Shown: positions 18,076-27,967 of the stretch, one piece after another
How the letters are laid out: each line of letters opens with the position of its first letter
Position numbering within the stretch: the stretch's first letter is position 1
Source: Chryseobacterium populi
GTDB lineage: Bacteria > Bacteroidota > Bacteroidia > Flavobacteriales > Weeksellaceae
Direction: 5' to 3'
Assembly: GCF_000282115.1 (NCBI RefSeq)
Contig: NZ_AKJY01000065.1
Coordinates: 1-61,715 of the forward strand
DNA: 61,715 nt
Translations under genes and position numbers: made by a program
Notes under the pieces: generated by a model
Told to the model about the DNA's origin: nothing
The model's database searches: none
Seen by the model: only the letters and a program-made list of their open reading frames with translations

Positions 18076-18903
18076 TTATTTAAATTTCATTCTTTCTTTA
18101 AATCCGGGAGTTAAAGTTCCTTTTAAATCTTCCCATGAAACAGGAATTGTAATATCTCCTGCTGCATAAGCTGCAATTTCGTAAGGACTGTAATGAAAAT
18201 ATAAGTTTTTATCATCAAAATAGAAATTATCTGTAGCCGGAATTGCTTCTACCAAAAGCATTTCTGAATTATTGACCTGCCCTTTTTCATCTGTAGTTCC
18301 ACTTTTGATCTTATTGATGTTTTTCATTAAGATCAACCCTATTTTATCTTTAGGCATGGTTGTAATGTCTTTCAGTTCTACTTTTTTATTGTTTTTTAAG
18401 TCAAAAACTCTTTCCGAAAAGCCATAATTTCCATGAGCTCCTCCTTCATAAGAGCTAGACAGATATTCGATATGCATAAAATCATTGGTATTGGATTTTA
18501 AGTTCATATAAAAATCTGAATTCCAGCTTTGGGCATATCCCATATCTGATATCCAGTCTTTACTGTCTTTTTTGATTGAATTAAAATATTCATTTTTATC
18601 TTTCTGCAAAAAACTCTGTAAGCCTTCTTTTGAGAAATCTGTAAGCCCTTTACTCCCAAAATAAATACTGTCAAGCAGCTTTTTCTCTTTTATAGCCGGA
18701 AACACCAATAATTTTGAAGAAAAACTCACTGAAAGTGAATCACTTATTTTTATTGAATCATTCACTTTTACAGAGTCTACAACAAATGTATCAGGCTGTG
18801 AGGTTTCTGTTTTTTCAGGGGTTGCATTATTGGTTTCAGTCTTTTTACAAGCTGAAAAAATAAAGAAAGAGGATAATGCTACCATAGCAATGGTATTTTT
18901 CAT
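18076..18903 (-). CDS. DUF3298/DUF4163 (RsiV-like) lipoprotein
   Basis: A 275-aa protein with a lipoprotein signal (LSSFFIFSACKK). After an acidic Ser/Thr linker it has the DUF4163-DUF3298 pair: YLSSSYEGGAHGNYGFSERVFDL and the C-terminal YFHYSPYEIAAYAAGDITIPVSWEDL. The same fold occurs in RsiV, where it binds lysozyme, and in deacetylase companions. Here no sigma-factor gene is adjacent, so the role is open. It follows the DUF5684 membrane protein but a terminator separates them. Confidence 0.85.
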   Translation of the reverse strand: MKNTIAMVALSSFFIFSACKKTETNNATPEKTETSQPDTFVVDSVKVNDSIKISDSLSVSFSSKLLVFPAIKEKKLLDSIYFGSKGLTDFSKEGLQSFLQKDKNEYFNSIKKDSKDWISDMGYAQSWNSDFYMNLKSNTNDFMHIEYLSSSYEGGAHGNYGFSERVFDLKNNKKVELKDITTMPKDKIGLILMKNINKIKSGTTDEKGQVNNSEMLLVEAIPATDNFYFDDKNLYFHYSPYEIAAYAAGDITIPVSWEDLKGTLTPGFKERMKFK

Positions 18904-18929
18904 AATTTATTTTTTTGTATGAATGCAAA

Positions 18930-18952
18930 AACCATTCACAAAATGAATGGTT
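18930..18952 (-). terminator. Terminator after the DUF5684 gene
   Basis: AACCATTCA and TGAATGGTT pair around a five-base loop; TTTTTG follows on the minus strand. Confidence 0.8.
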
Positions 18953-18976
18953 CTGATTATTTTTTATTATTTTTTT

Positions 18977-19390
18977 CTAGTTTGCCGGAACTCTCTGACT
19001 GTCAAATTTATCATCATTAAAAGCTAAGACAGGAATAAAGATGAATCCCAGAAAGAATAAAAGAATCGTATACAATGGGGTTTCTTTATTAAACCCTTTC
19101 GCAAGGCCGTCATTTACCATCCAACCTGCAAATAAATTAACAAGCGGAATGAAAAATAAGATGATCCACCAAACCGGTTTTTTAACAATTTCAAGTAAAA
19201 CAATTATATTATAAATCGGAATAAATGCCGCCCAGGCATCCTGACGTCCTGCTTTCTGGAATATTCTATACATACAATATCCGTAAAAAAGATACACGAC
19301 AAGATAAAATAGCATCATTCCGATTCCCAGCCCTGCAGCAGCGGCTCCATCCATACTATCGTAAGGATCTGTTTGTAAAAGAGTTAACAT
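18977..19390 (-). CDS. DUF5684-type membrane protein (137 aa)
   Basis: Four hydrophobic segments (GIGMMLFYLVVYLFYG, AAFIPIYNIIVLLEIV, WWIILFFIPLVNLFAGW, TILLFFLGFIFIPVLAF) with the family motif KAGRQDAWAAFIPIYN. This layout is also seen fused to signal peptidase I in Bacteroidota, but no peptidase domain is present here. ATG 19390 is used because the alternative ATG at 19417 lies inside the -7 box. Confidence 0.75.
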   Translation of the reverse strand: MLTLLQTDPYDSMDGAAAAGLGIGMMLFYLVVYLFYGYCMYRIFQKAGRQDAWAAFIPIYNIIVLLEIVKKPVWWIILFFIPLVNLFAGWMVNDGLAKGFNKETPLYTILLFFLGFIFIPVLAFNDDKFDSQRVPAN

Positions 19391-19414
19391 ATTATTATAT
19401 TTTATTGGTTTTAC

Positions 19415-19422
19415 CAAATATA
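19415..19422 (-). promoter_or_regulatory. -7 promoter box of the DUF5684 gene
   Basis: TATATTTG on the minus strand, directly after the T-tract of the upstream terminator and 24 bases before ATG 19390. Confidence 0.5.
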
Positions 19423-19426
19423 AAAA

Positions 19427-19452
19427 AAAAGCTTCTAAAATATAGAAGCTTT
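19427..19452 (-). terminator. Terminator after the DUF3857 gene pair
   Basis: AAGCTTCTA and TAGAAGCTT pair around five bases. The minus-strand T-run of nine bases runs straight into the -7 box of the next gene. Confidence 0.85.
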
Positions 19453-19456
19453 TTTT

Positions 19457-21388
19457 TTATTTTTTAATTAAACTTATTACCTGGTTTTCATTTTTCGAGG
19501 CTACTCCCCAGATCTGCTTGAATGCAGGATAATATTCTTTAGGATAATCGGGGCTCATAACTTTGGTGGTTGATGTTACTTCTAATGTATTTCCTTTTTT
19601 TTCCATAATATAGCTGTATTCTATTTCTTTATCATCGGTAACAATCTTTTTGTTTTTCGGCATCTCTTCAATACTATAACCTTCAGGAATTTCAAGAATC
19701 ACTTTTTTAATCTTTGTATAGGCAGAAATAAAATCAATAGGGTATTTTCTTGCTTCCGTCTGATCAAATTCATTGGAATTTTTATTCAGGAACAGCATCG
19801 GATTGATGATCATTTTTTTCCCTATCCTATCAATTAAATTATCTGATGAAAAGTTCATTGTACTTTCAAAATCTCCGTTGTCAAGCACTTTGGAATCAAT
19901 TCCAGTGAAATCTATAGCATAATTATCTTTGTATTGTTTTTTATATTTGTCGGCATTATCATCATAATTTTCTTTAGCAAACATGGCATAGGTTCCGGTA
20001 TCTTTATCCGAATATGTTCCCGAAACACTTCCATCTTCATTTATTTTAGCATGAGCCGTAAGGTAAGTAAAACTAGGTTTCCCATTCACCATTGATAATT
20101 GCTGTACCTTTTCCTTGGCCAATAAGATTCCAAACTGGTTCCAGTCTCTGGGTGGCAACATATCTATTGACGATTGTTTGGAAGTAGCATCATATAAATG
20201 GAATTCATCCTTAATTTTCAGGGCTGCAATAACAAAATTCAGATTGGAAACATTGGGTGATGCCACATTGATGATGCCATTACCTACTGTAGAAATAAGC
20301 AGCGGATCTGCCTTAATCCCGGCTTCTCTCAATAGCATAACCAGAAATAAATTAATTTCTGCAGCATTTCCGGTTTTGGTTTCCAATAGTTTTTTTATTC
20401 CGTCTTCAGTATACACCCCGGAATATTTGTTCCATGTAAATGTACTCTGAACATATTTAAAAATGGCATTGGCTTTTTCCAGATCAGTACTTAAGCCTGC
20501 AATTTCTGCCGGCATATTGTCTTTCGCCAGCTTCATTCTTTTGAGCTCACTTCCGAAATCATCATTTTCATAAAGCCTGTCTTTAATTTTCTCCCATGAT
20601 GATGAATACAGCTTCAGTTCCCTAAAATTGGTAGAATGAAGCTCTGCACTTACTTTAGTCCGGTAGTTTTTATCATTGCTAATAAATTTTTCGGTTTTAA
20701 AGCCTTTAAGGTTCTCATATCCGAATCTATAAGTCCTGTAATTTAATCCAAATAGCATTTTTTCTTCTATTTCCCTGTATTTAGGATTAAGCGAGCCGGT
20801 ATAATTTACGTTATAAGCAATATTAGCCGGGGTATCCAATACATATTCCGTGTACAATGAAGGGGTATCCGATTCAATCAGTATTTCAGGAATTGAAAAT
20901 AAAAAAGGAGAGGTTACTTCATATTGGTATTCTATAACAGAACCGTTTTTCACATTGGGAAAGGCAAATTTGGTAATTGAAACGTATTTATTTTCCTTGC
21001 TTTTGTATTTAGAGCTTTTGTCTACTTTTGTTGTTATTACGCTTCCGTTTTCAATATTATAGGTATAAGCTTTCATTTTAGACAAAATCTCATGATCACT
21101 TCCACTCTGATAAAGAGGAACCTCAAGATTTAACCAGTCTTCCGCTTTTTCTTTATCATAAATTTTCACCCTGTAAAAAGCATTTTTCTGGAGGGTTCCG
21201 GTATTTGAATCGATACTGAAATGCATCGATTTATATAAGATTTCCGCCGGCGCATTTTCATCCAGTAAAGATTTCTGTTTAGACAAATCTGCATCATTGA
21301 ATTTCGGAGGGTCGAGAAACTCATGTTTTTGGGCTTGTATAAAAGCTATATTGATAGAGCATAAAGCAATTAATATTGTTTTTTTCAT
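19457..21388 (-). CDS. DUF3857 / transglutaminase-like protein lacking the catalytic Cys
   Basis: A 643-aa exported protein with signal peptide (LIALCSINIAFIQAQ), an N-terminal DUF3857 domain, a central transglutaminase-like domain and a C-terminal beta domain. Where relatives have GNCAEIN the sequence is TGNAAEINLFLVMLL, so the active Cys is Ala, and the usual His position reads LNFVIAALK; only the Asp region (HLYDATSKQ) remains. It is probably a pseudoenzyme. It lies two bases after its paralogue and shares its promoter. Confidence 0.85.
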   Translation of the reverse strand: MKKTILIALCSINIAFIQAQKHEFLDPPKFNDADLSKQKSLLDENAPAEILYKSMHFSIDSNTGTLQKNAFYRVKIYDKEKAEDWLNLEVPLYQSGSDHEILSKMKAYTYNIENGSVITTKVDKSSKYKSKENKYVSITKFAFPNVKNGSVIEYQYEVTSPFLFSIPEILIESDTPSLYTEYVLDTPANIAYNVNYTGSLNPKYREIEEKMLFGLNYRTYRFGYENLKGFKTEKFISNDKNYRTKVSAELHSTNFRELKLYSSSWEKIKDRLYENDDFGSELKRMKLAKDNMPAEIAGLSTDLEKANAIFKYVQSTFTWNKYSGVYTEDGIKKLLETKTGNAAEINLFLVMLLREAGIKADPLLISTVGNGIINVASPNVSNLNFVIAALKIKDEFHLYDATSKQSSIDMLPPRDWNQFGILLAKEKVQQLSMVNGKPSFTYLTAHAKINEDGSVSGTYSDKDTGTYAMFAKENYDDNADKYKKQYKDNYAIDFTGIDSKVLDNGDFESTMNFSSDNLIDRIGKKMIINPMLFLNKNSNEFDQTEARKYPIDFISAYTKIKKVILEIPEGYSIEEMPKNKKIVTDDKEIEYSYIMEKKGNTLEVTSTTKVMSPDYPKEYYPAFKQIWGVASKNENQVISLIKK

Positions 21389-21390
21389 GC

Positions 21391-23283
21391 TTAAATTTTT
21401 GTAATTAAAATTTTAGAGTTATCGATGTTTATTGTTTTTTTTCTGAAACCGATGTAATCGTTGTATTTTTCTTTTGGATATATCCCTTTATTTACTTTGA
21501 TTATTCTGCTCACTTTAATCTCATTTCCATTTTTCACAAAACTCAGTTTATAAGTCCCGAACTCTGAACTGAAACTGGTATCATTTGGTATTTCATCGAT
21601 CTTATAGTTTTCGGGAATTTCAAAACTGATCAGGTATTCATCTTCAAAAGACTGTAGAATTTCAAAGGGTAGCTCCCGTTTTTCATCTGTCTTATAAATA
21701 TTATCCGAATAAATAGGAACCGCTCTGAAAATCATACTGCTTCCCGCATTCTTAGAATAATGATTAGCCTTAAAATCAAGATTAAATTTTGCAACAGCAT
21801 TATCTCTATCATTAACGAAGTCTTTCATTTCTATTTTTTCGAAATGTAAAAGATCCAATTGACTTTTTACCGTTTCATTTTTTTCCTTTGGGGACAACGT
21901 AGCATATCTTAAACTATAGTCATACTGACTTCCTGAAAATGCAAACTGCCCCTGCCCTGTAATACTGTTGTCTTCATTAAGCTTAATTTTTAAAATTTGC
22001 TTTTCTTTATTTTTACCCGCCGGATATGAGGGTGTGTTAATCAGCTCAATCCCGTTTTTTGTAATGGAAAGTACGTTACGATCTGTTGTTCTGAAGCTCA
22101 GGTGATTGAATGCTACCTGCTGAGAAGTATTTTCCAGCCAGATATTGCCTTTTTCTGTCGGAACCATTAAGATAACATGATTTCCACCCATTTTAGGAAA
22201 CTCCGGATCAAAAGAAATCTGGGATGTCCCTGAATTGATCACTGAATAATATGAGGGAATTCCGGCTTCATCCAAAAGGGTTTTCATATAGTTGGTAAGT
22301 CCTTTACAATCACCATATCCTTTCTTCTGTACCTCATCAGGCTGCATCGGCTGCCAGCCGCCAATACCTAATGCGACGAAAATATATCTGGTTTTAGACT
22401 GCATATACTGGTAAAGCTTTTTTACTTTTTCTTCTGTTGAACCCTGTAGATTAAGGGCTGCCACTTCAGATTTAATAGCCGGTGTAGACAATGAAACCGG
22501 TTGTATAATGCTGTTATAATACCAGGTTCCGAATGCTTTCCAACTATCCATGCTGCCCTGTTTCCCTTTAAGGTTAAATTTCTCAAGAGCAAAACTTACT
22601 TTGGGCAGAAGATTCGATGGTTGTGGAAGGAGAAATGCATCCTCCACTGCGGGAACGTTTTTATAAGAATATACCTTTTGAGTAGTACTTCCGTTCTCTA
22701 CTACTGAAGCATAATTGTATTTAGAGGGATAGGTTTTTGTATGAAGCTCAATCCCTGATTTATTGATCACTGTAAAACGGCTTTCTTCCACCGATACACC
22801 AGTGGTAGTAAACGGTACAAAATCAGGAATAAAAACTGTATTTTCATCAGTAATCTGATAAGAAAACTCAATGGTATAAGGATATTGCGTAGGCGTGTAA
22901 GATAATCCTAAAAAACGGTTGTCAGAATAAAAAACACCTTGTGAATTATTAGCAAAATCACCAAAATCAGACTTAGAATAACTCTTTACTTTTTTCCCGG
23001 ATTCATCATAAATGATTACTTTAACATCTGAAATCTGATCTCCTTTTTCATACGGGATATAAGGCTGTGCATGAGAATCACCGTCTTTATTTAAAACAGA
23101 GGTTACGGTATTAATCTGATATTTTATCTCGTCAATACTATTGATCTGAACGGTTGTAAAATCTTTTCTGACAACAACATCAGCATTTTTCTTCAGATTT
23201 TCAGGAATTGCAGAAACTGGATAATTCTGTGCATAGTAAACAGAAGCAATACACAGAGCCCCTGCCGTTAAGATTTTCATCAT
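21391..23283 (-). CDS. DUF3857 / transglutaminase-like protein with Cys and His kept
   Basis: A 630-aa exported protein, first of a tandem pair. The signal peptide ends near YYAQN. DUF3857 is followed by a transglutaminase-like core that keeps GYGDCKGLTNYM (Cys) and GGNHVILMV (His); the third residue region reads WLENTSQ instead of the common LDCTSQ. The biological substrate is unknown. Its coupling with an inactive paralogue suggests they form a complex in the periplasm or at the outer membrane. Confidence 0.85.
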   Translation of the reverse strand: MMKILTAGALCIASVYYAQNYPVSAIPENLKKNADVVVRKDFTTVQINSIDEIKYQINTVTSVLNKDGDSHAQPYIPYEKGDQISDVKVIIYDESGKKVKSYSKSDFGDFANNSQGVFYSDNRFLGLSYTPTQYPYTIEFSYQITDENTVFIPDFVPFTTTGVSVEESRFTVINKSGIELHTKTYPSKYNYASVVENGSTTQKVYSYKNVPAVEDAFLLPQPSNLLPKVSFALEKFNLKGKQGSMDSWKAFGTWYYNSIIQPVSLSTPAIKSEVAALNLQGSTEEKVKKLYQYMQSKTRYIFVALGIGGWQPMQPDEVQKKGYGDCKGLTNYMKTLLDEAGIPSYYSVINSGTSQISFDPEFPKMGGNHVILMVPTEKGNIWLENTSQQVAFNHLSFRTTDRNVLSITKNGIELINTPSYPAGKNKEKQILKIKLNEDNSITGQGQFAFSGSQYDYSLRYATLSPKEKNETVKSQLDLLHFEKIEMKDFVNDRDNAVAKFNLDFKANHYSKNAGSSMIFRAVPIYSDNIYKTDEKRELPFEILQSFEDEYLISFEIPENYKIDEIPNDTSFSSEFGTYKLSFVKNGNEIKVSRIIKVNKGIYPKEKYNDYIGFRKKTINIDNSKILITKI

Positions 23284-23300
23284 TGGTTATTAAAATTTAG

Positions 23301-23308
23301 CAAAAATA
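23301..23308 (-). promoter_or_regulatory. -7 promoter box of the DUF3857 pair
   Basis: TATTTTTG on the minus strand, 17 bases before ATG 23283. Confidence 0.5.
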
Positions 23309-23355
23309 GCAAAATCTTAATAAATGTTAAAATAATTATAGTTTACATTAAAATA

Positions 23356-23385
23356 AAAAAGACTTCAAAAAATGAAGCCTTTTTA
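23356..23385 (-). terminator. Terminator after gyrB
   Basis: GGCTTCA and TGAAGTC pair (one G-T) around TTTTTT, with TTTTTT following on the minus strand. Confidence 0.8.
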
Positions 23386-23410
23386 TATCATATAAAAAAA
23401 TTAATTGCAA

Positions 23411-25345
23411 TTAAGCATCAATCTTAGCATATTTTGCATTCTTTTCGATAAATTCTCTTCTTGGAGGAACCTCATCCCCCATCAGCATTGAGAAAACACT
23501 GTCTGCTTCCACTGCATTATCAATGGTTACCTGCTTTAAAATCCTGTGTTCAGGGTTAAGAGTTGTTTCCCAAAGCTGTTCAGGATTCATTTCCCCAAGA
23601 CCTTTGTAACGCTGAACTTCAACACCTTTGCCATCCGGAGACATTTCTAACGTAAATTCTTCACGCTCTTTTTCGTTATAAGCATATATTTTCTTATTTC
23701 CTTTTTTTAATAAATATAAAGGTGGCTGGGCAATATAAATATATCCGTTTTCAATAAGTTCCTTCATATAACGGAAGAAGAAAGTAAGGATCAGCGTTGA
23801 GATATGGGACCCGTCGATATCGGCATCGGTCATGATTACGATTTTATGGTATCTCAATTTAACCATATTCAGGGCTTTGCTGTCTTCTTCTGTTCCTACA
23901 GAAACACCAAGAGCTGTATAAATATTCTTGATCTCCTCGTTATCATATACTTTATGAAGCATTGATTTTTCAACATTCAGAATTTTACCTCTTAAAGGCA
24001 AAATAGCCTGAAAATGTCTGTCTCTACCTTGTTTCGCTGTTCCACCTGCTGAATCTCCCTCTACTAAGAATAATTCAGATTCTTCAGGACTTTTTGATGA
24101 ACAGTCGGATAATTTCCCCGGAAGTCCGGAACCTCCCATCGGAGATTTTCTCTGAACCATTTCACGGGCTTTTTTAGCAGCCTGCCTTGCTTTTGCAGCT
24201 AAAACTACTTTCTGAACGATCAGTTTAGCCTCATTAGGGTTTTCTTCCAGGAAGTTGGAAAGCATTTCTCCTACGATTTTATCTACTGCTCCTGAAACTT
24301 CAGAGTTCCCTAATTTCGTTTTGGTCTGTCCTTCAAACTGAGGCTCCATCACTTTAACAGAAACTACGGCTGTTAAGCCTTCACGGAAATCATCTCCGGT
24401 AATTTCTACTTTTTCTTTCTGTGGAATTCCCAGATCATCGGCATATTTTTTCAACGTTCTCGTCAAAGCACGTCTGAAACCGGCTAAGTGAGTTCCTCCT
24501 TCATGGGTATTGATATTATTAACGTAAGAGTGAAGATTTTCGTTAAATGAAGTATTATAACGCATTGCCACTTCCACAGGAATATCATCTCTTTCACCTT
24601 CCATGAAGATTACGTGCTCCATGATAGATTCTCTGCTTCCATCGATATATGCAACAAATTCTTTTAATCCGCCCTCGGAATGAAAAACTTCTGTTTTGAA
24701 AGACCCGTCTTCCAAAGCTTCTCTTTCATCGGTAAGTGTAATGGTAATTCCTTTATTAAGATAGGAAAGCTCTCTTAAACGGCTTGCTAATGTATCGTAG
24801 TTGTAAACTAATTCTGTAAAAATAGTATCATCGGGCTGGAAAAACTGCTTTGTTCCTCTCTTGTCACTGTTTCCGATCTCCTCTACTCCCGTCTGTGCTT
24901 TTCCTTTGGAATAGACCTGCTGATAAATGTTTCCATCTCTGTAAACAGTAGTTATCATTTCGTTGGAAAGTGCATTCACACATGACACCCCTACTCCGTG
25001 AAGACCTCCCGAAACCTTGTAAGAATCCTTGTCGAATTTACCACCTGCTCCAATCTTGGTCATTACAACTTCAAGAGCTGATTTTTGTTCTTTTTCGTGG
25101 AAATCTACAGGAATACCTCTACCATTATCAATTACTTCAATTCCGTTTCCTTCTTTAATGCTAACGAAGATGGTATCGCAGTATCCTGCCAAAGCCTCAT
25201 CAATAGAGTTATCTACTACTTCATAAACCAAATGGTGAAGACCTCTAAGCCCTACATCACCAATGTACATTGAAGGACGCATACGAACGTGTTCCATTCC
25301 TTCCAATGCCTGAATACTACTAGCTGTATATTGTTTCTGACTCAT
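23411..25345 (-). CDS. gyrB: DNA gyrase subunit B
   Basis: ATPase subunit of gyrase, 644 aa from ATG 25345 (MSQKQYTASSIQALEG). Seen: GHKL ATPase motifs (VVDNSIDEALAGY, EVIDNGRGIPVDFH, GGLHGVGVSCVNALS), the TOPRIM metal site EGDSAGG and MTDADIDGSHI, and the C-terminal RYKGLGEMNPEQLWETT. An ATG ten residues earlier exists, but the family start and alignment of the first motif favour 25345. Single gene with its own terminator. Confidence 0.97.
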   Translation of the reverse strand: MSQKQYTASSIQALEGMEHVRMRPSMYIGDVGLRGLHHLVYEVVDNSIDEALAGYCDTIFVSIKEGNGIEVIDNGRGIPVDFHEKEQKSALEVVMTKIGAGGKFDKDSYKVSGGLHGVGVSCVNALSNEMITTVYRDGNIYQQVYSKGKAQTGVEEIGNSDKRGTKQFFQPDDTIFTELVYNYDTLASRLRELSYLNKGITITLTDEREALEDGSFKTEVFHSEGGLKEFVAYIDGSRESIMEHVIFMEGERDDIPVEVAMRYNTSFNENLHSYVNNINTHEGGTHLAGFRRALTRTLKKYADDLGIPQKEKVEITGDDFREGLTAVVSVKVMEPQFEGQTKTKLGNSEVSGAVDKIVGEMLSNFLEENPNEAKLIVQKVVLAAKARQAAKKAREMVQRKSPMGGSGLPGKLSDCSSKSPEESELFLVEGDSAGGTAKQGRDRHFQAILPLRGKILNVEKSMLHKVYDNEEIKNIYTALGVSVGTEEDSKALNMVKLRYHKIVIMTDADIDGSHISTLILTFFFRYMKELIENGYIYIAQPPLYLLKKGNKKIYAYNEKEREEFTLEMSPDGKGVEVQRYKGLGEMNPEQLWETTLNPEHRILKQVTIDNAVEADSVFSMLMGDEVPPRREFIEKNAKYAKIDA

Positions 25346-25564
25346 ATCAAATATTAAAATTTTTGCTAAATGCAAAGACTTACAAATATCGTGATTTTTT
25401 TCGACTTATGAAAGTTAAAATATGTCAAAAAAAGTTGACTTATCAACATAAAACCCATTCAAAAAAATCAAAGTTATTATGAATTTCCTCAATAACAACT
25501 GTCGTAAATCATATGAACGGTCAATAATTTATCCGTAACTTTATTTACTCAAAAAGTTGATATT

Positions 25565-26908
25565 ATGGACGATTTCATTGCCGCTCGTGCACAAATGGCC
25601 ATGTCTCTGGGTTTTCACATTATTTTTTCCTGTGTGGGTATGGTGATGCCTTTTTTAATGGCTTTTGCCCACTGGAAATACCTTAAAACCAAAAACGAAG
25701 TATATAAAGGGCTCACCAAAGCATGGAGCAAAGGAGTTGCTATATTATTTGCTACAGGAGCAGTTTCCGGAACCATGTTATCTTTCGAGCTTGGCCTTCT
25801 CTGGCCGGGATTTATGAAACATGCAGGACCTATTTTCGGGATGCCTTTTTCTCTGGAAGGAACGGCATTTTTTATTGAAGCCATTGCCATTGGCTTTTTT
25901 CTGTACGGATGGGACCGGTTCAATAAATGGTTTCACTGGTTTTGTGGCTTTCTGGTCGGTTTAAGCGGATTAGCTTCCGGTATTCTGGTGGTTGCCGCCA
26001 ATGCATGGATGAATTCTCCAGCCGGTTTCGATTATATCAACGGACAATATGTCAATATAGACCCGATAAAAGCCATGTTCAATGATGCATGGTTTCCTCA
26101 GGCTTTGCATATGACTGTTGCGGCATTCTGTGCTACAGGATTTGCAGTGGCTGGAGTTCATGCTTTTTTAATCATGAAAAAGAAAAATGTAGAATTTCAT
26201 ACCAAAGCTTTTAAAATAGCTGCAGGTTTTGCATTAATAGGTGCATTCGGAGCTCCTCTAAGCGGAGATATCGCAGCTAAATCTGTTGCTGAAAGACAGC
26301 CTATAAAACTGGCCGCAATGGAAGCCCATTTTGAAACAGAAAAAGGTGCAGCATTCGTTCTCGGCGGAATTCCTGATGAAGAAAAAGGTGAAATAAAATA
26401 TGCCGTTAAGATCCCGAAAGTCTTAAGTTTCCTGGTGAGTAATGATTTCAATTCCGAAGTAAAAGGATTAAATGATTTCCCAAAAGATGAATGGCCACCA
26501 ATCGCTGTTGTGCACTATGCTTTTCAGATTATGATTTTCTTTGGAGTTATTATGATCTGCATCGGAATCGTTTATTTATACGCTTTCTTTTTCAGGAAAG
26601 AATGGCTTGATAAAAACTGGCTGCTTAAAACATTTTTAATTGCCACCCCCTTCGGTTATATCGCTCTGGAAGCCGGATGGACGGTAACAGAAGTCGGACG
26701 CCAGCCCTGGATCATTTACGGAATCATGAGAACTGCTGATGCAGTAACCCCAATGCCGGGAATACAGTATTCATTCTACTTTTTCACTGCTATTTTTGTA
26801 TCATTATCACTAATTATTATTTTCCTGCTGAGAAGACAGATACAGATGGTCCCAAGACTATATGATCCTACGGATGCTCAGTTTAACGATAAAAACAAGA
26901 AATCATGA
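25565..26908 (+). CDS. cydA: Cytochrome bd quinol oxidase subunit I
   Basis: High-affinity terminal oxidase subunit, 447 aa, nine membrane segments expected. Seen: heme ligand His in SLGFHIIFSCVG, the Q-loop start (SVAERQPIKLAAMEAHFETEKGA), and VTEVGRQPWIIYGIMRT. The Q-loop is of the short form. Starts translationally coupled cydB by a four-base overlap. Menaquinol made via menG is the probable donor. Confidence 0.96.
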   Translation: MDDFIAARAQMAMSLGFHIIFSCVGMVMPFLMAFAHWKYLKTKNEVYKGLTKAWSKGVAILFATGAVSGTMLSFELGLLWPGFMKHAGPIFGMPFSLEGTAFFIEAIAIGFFLYGWDRFNKWFHWFCGFLVGLSGLASGILVVAANAWMNSPAGFDYINGQYVNIDPIKAMFNDAWFPQALHMTVAAFCATGFAVAGVHAFLIMKKKNVEFHTKAFKIAAGFALIGAFGAPLSGDIAAKSVAERQPIKLAAMEAHFETEKGAAFVLGGIPDEEKGEIKYAVKIPKVLSFLVSNDFNSEVKGLNDFPKDEWPPIAVVHYAFQIMIFFGVIMICIGIVYLYAFFFRKEWLDKNWLLKTFLIATPFGYIALEAGWTVTEVGRQPWIIYGIMRTADAVTPMPGIQYSFYFFTAIFVSLSLIIIFLLRRQIQMVPRLYDPTDAQFNDKNKKS

Positions 26909-27909
26909 TCTATGTTGTAATAGGCTTTCTCTGGCTTTCCATCTGTCTTTATATGATTTTAGGCGGGGCAGATTTCGGTGCGGGAATCGTAGAACTTTTC
27001 ACAAATAAAAAAGCACGTCCTAAAACCAAAGAGATCATGTATGAATCTATCGCCCCGGTCTGGGAAGCCAATCATATGTGGCTGATTATTGCAATCGTGA
27101 TTCTTTTTGTCGGTTTCCCTCAAATATACACTACATTATCTACCTATCTTCATATTCCATTGGTATTAATGCTTGTGGGGATTATTGCAAGAGGAACAGC
27201 TTTCACTTTCAGGCATTACGATGTGGTAAAAGATGACTGGCAGCATGTTTACACCCAGATATTTTATTTTTCGAGTCTGCTGACTCCATTTTTCCTGGGA
27301 CTCATTGCAGCTGCAACGGTTTCACATTCCATCAATCCGGACGCAACGGGATTTTTAGATTTATATATTTTCAGCTGGCTGAACTGGTTTGGGGTTGCGG
27401 TTGGGTTATTCACCGTTTCAATTTGTGCCTACCTTGCTTCCGTATTTGCTTTAAGAGAAACAACCGATCGCCTGGAATTGGGTTTAATGATCAAAAAATC
27501 AAAACAGACCATGATTTTTGTTGTCATCACAGGGCTTTTGGTATTTTTCACGGCTTATATCTCGGATATTCCGTTATTAATGCGGGTTTTCTCAAAGCCT
27601 TTAGGAATTATGGCAACTGCTTTTGCAACAATTTGTCTGGCTTTAATCTTAAGAGCAATGTATACTCGAAAACTGCTTCCTGTGAGAGCCTTAGCCGGTT
27701 TTCAGGTGATTATGATATTAGTTGCTGCAACCTATCAGCACAATCCCAATATTATTTTATTCGGAAACGGACAGCATCTTTCTTTACTGGAACACGTTGC
27801 TGCCCCGAAAACAATTTCAGCATTAGCCTGGGCATTGATGCTGGGATCATTATTTATTCTGCCGTTTTTATTTTACTTAATGGCTTCGTTCAGTAAGCAG
27901 AGAAGATAA
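26905..27909 (+). CDS. cydB: Cytochrome bd quinol oxidase subunit II
   Basis: 334-aa membrane subunit that supports heme binding by CydA. Seen: the early LGGADFGAGIVELF and WEANHMWLIIAIVILFVGFPQIYTTL, then ARGTAFTFRHYD, all typical of CydB. ATG overlaps the cydA stop (ATGA). No cydX-like small ORF or CydDC transporter genes are next to it. Confidence 0.96.
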   Translation: MIYVVIGFLWLSICLYMILGGADFGAGIVELFTNKKARPKTKEIMYESIAPVWEANHMWLIIAIVILFVGFPQIYTTLSTYLHIPLVLMLVGIIARGTAFTFRHYDVVKDDWQHVYTQIFYFSSLLTPFFLGLIAAATVSHSINPDATGFLDLYIFSWLNWFGVAVGLFTVSICAYLASVFALRETTDRLELGLMIKKSKQTMIFVVITGLLVFFTAYISDIPLLMRVFSKPLGIMATAFATICLALILRAMYTRKLLPVRALAGFQVIMILVAATYQHNPNIILFGNGQHLSLLEHVAAPKTISALAWALMLGSLFILPFLFYLMASFSKQRR

Positions 27910-27924
27910 AGATATACAACAAGA

Positions 27925-27952
27925 AAAAACCTCCGTAAATACGGAGGTTTTT
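27925..27952. terminator. Bidirectional terminator between cydB and lysS
   Basis: ACCTCCGTA and TACGGAGGT pair around AA, flanked by AAAAA and TTTTT, so it serves both convergent genes. Confidence 0.88.
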
Positions 27953-27967
27953 ATATATGTTATAAAA

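Noticed and set aside
27423..27896. 157-codon frame inside cydB in another frame
   Set aside because: Overlaps a clear CydB protein on the same strand; no independent start signal.
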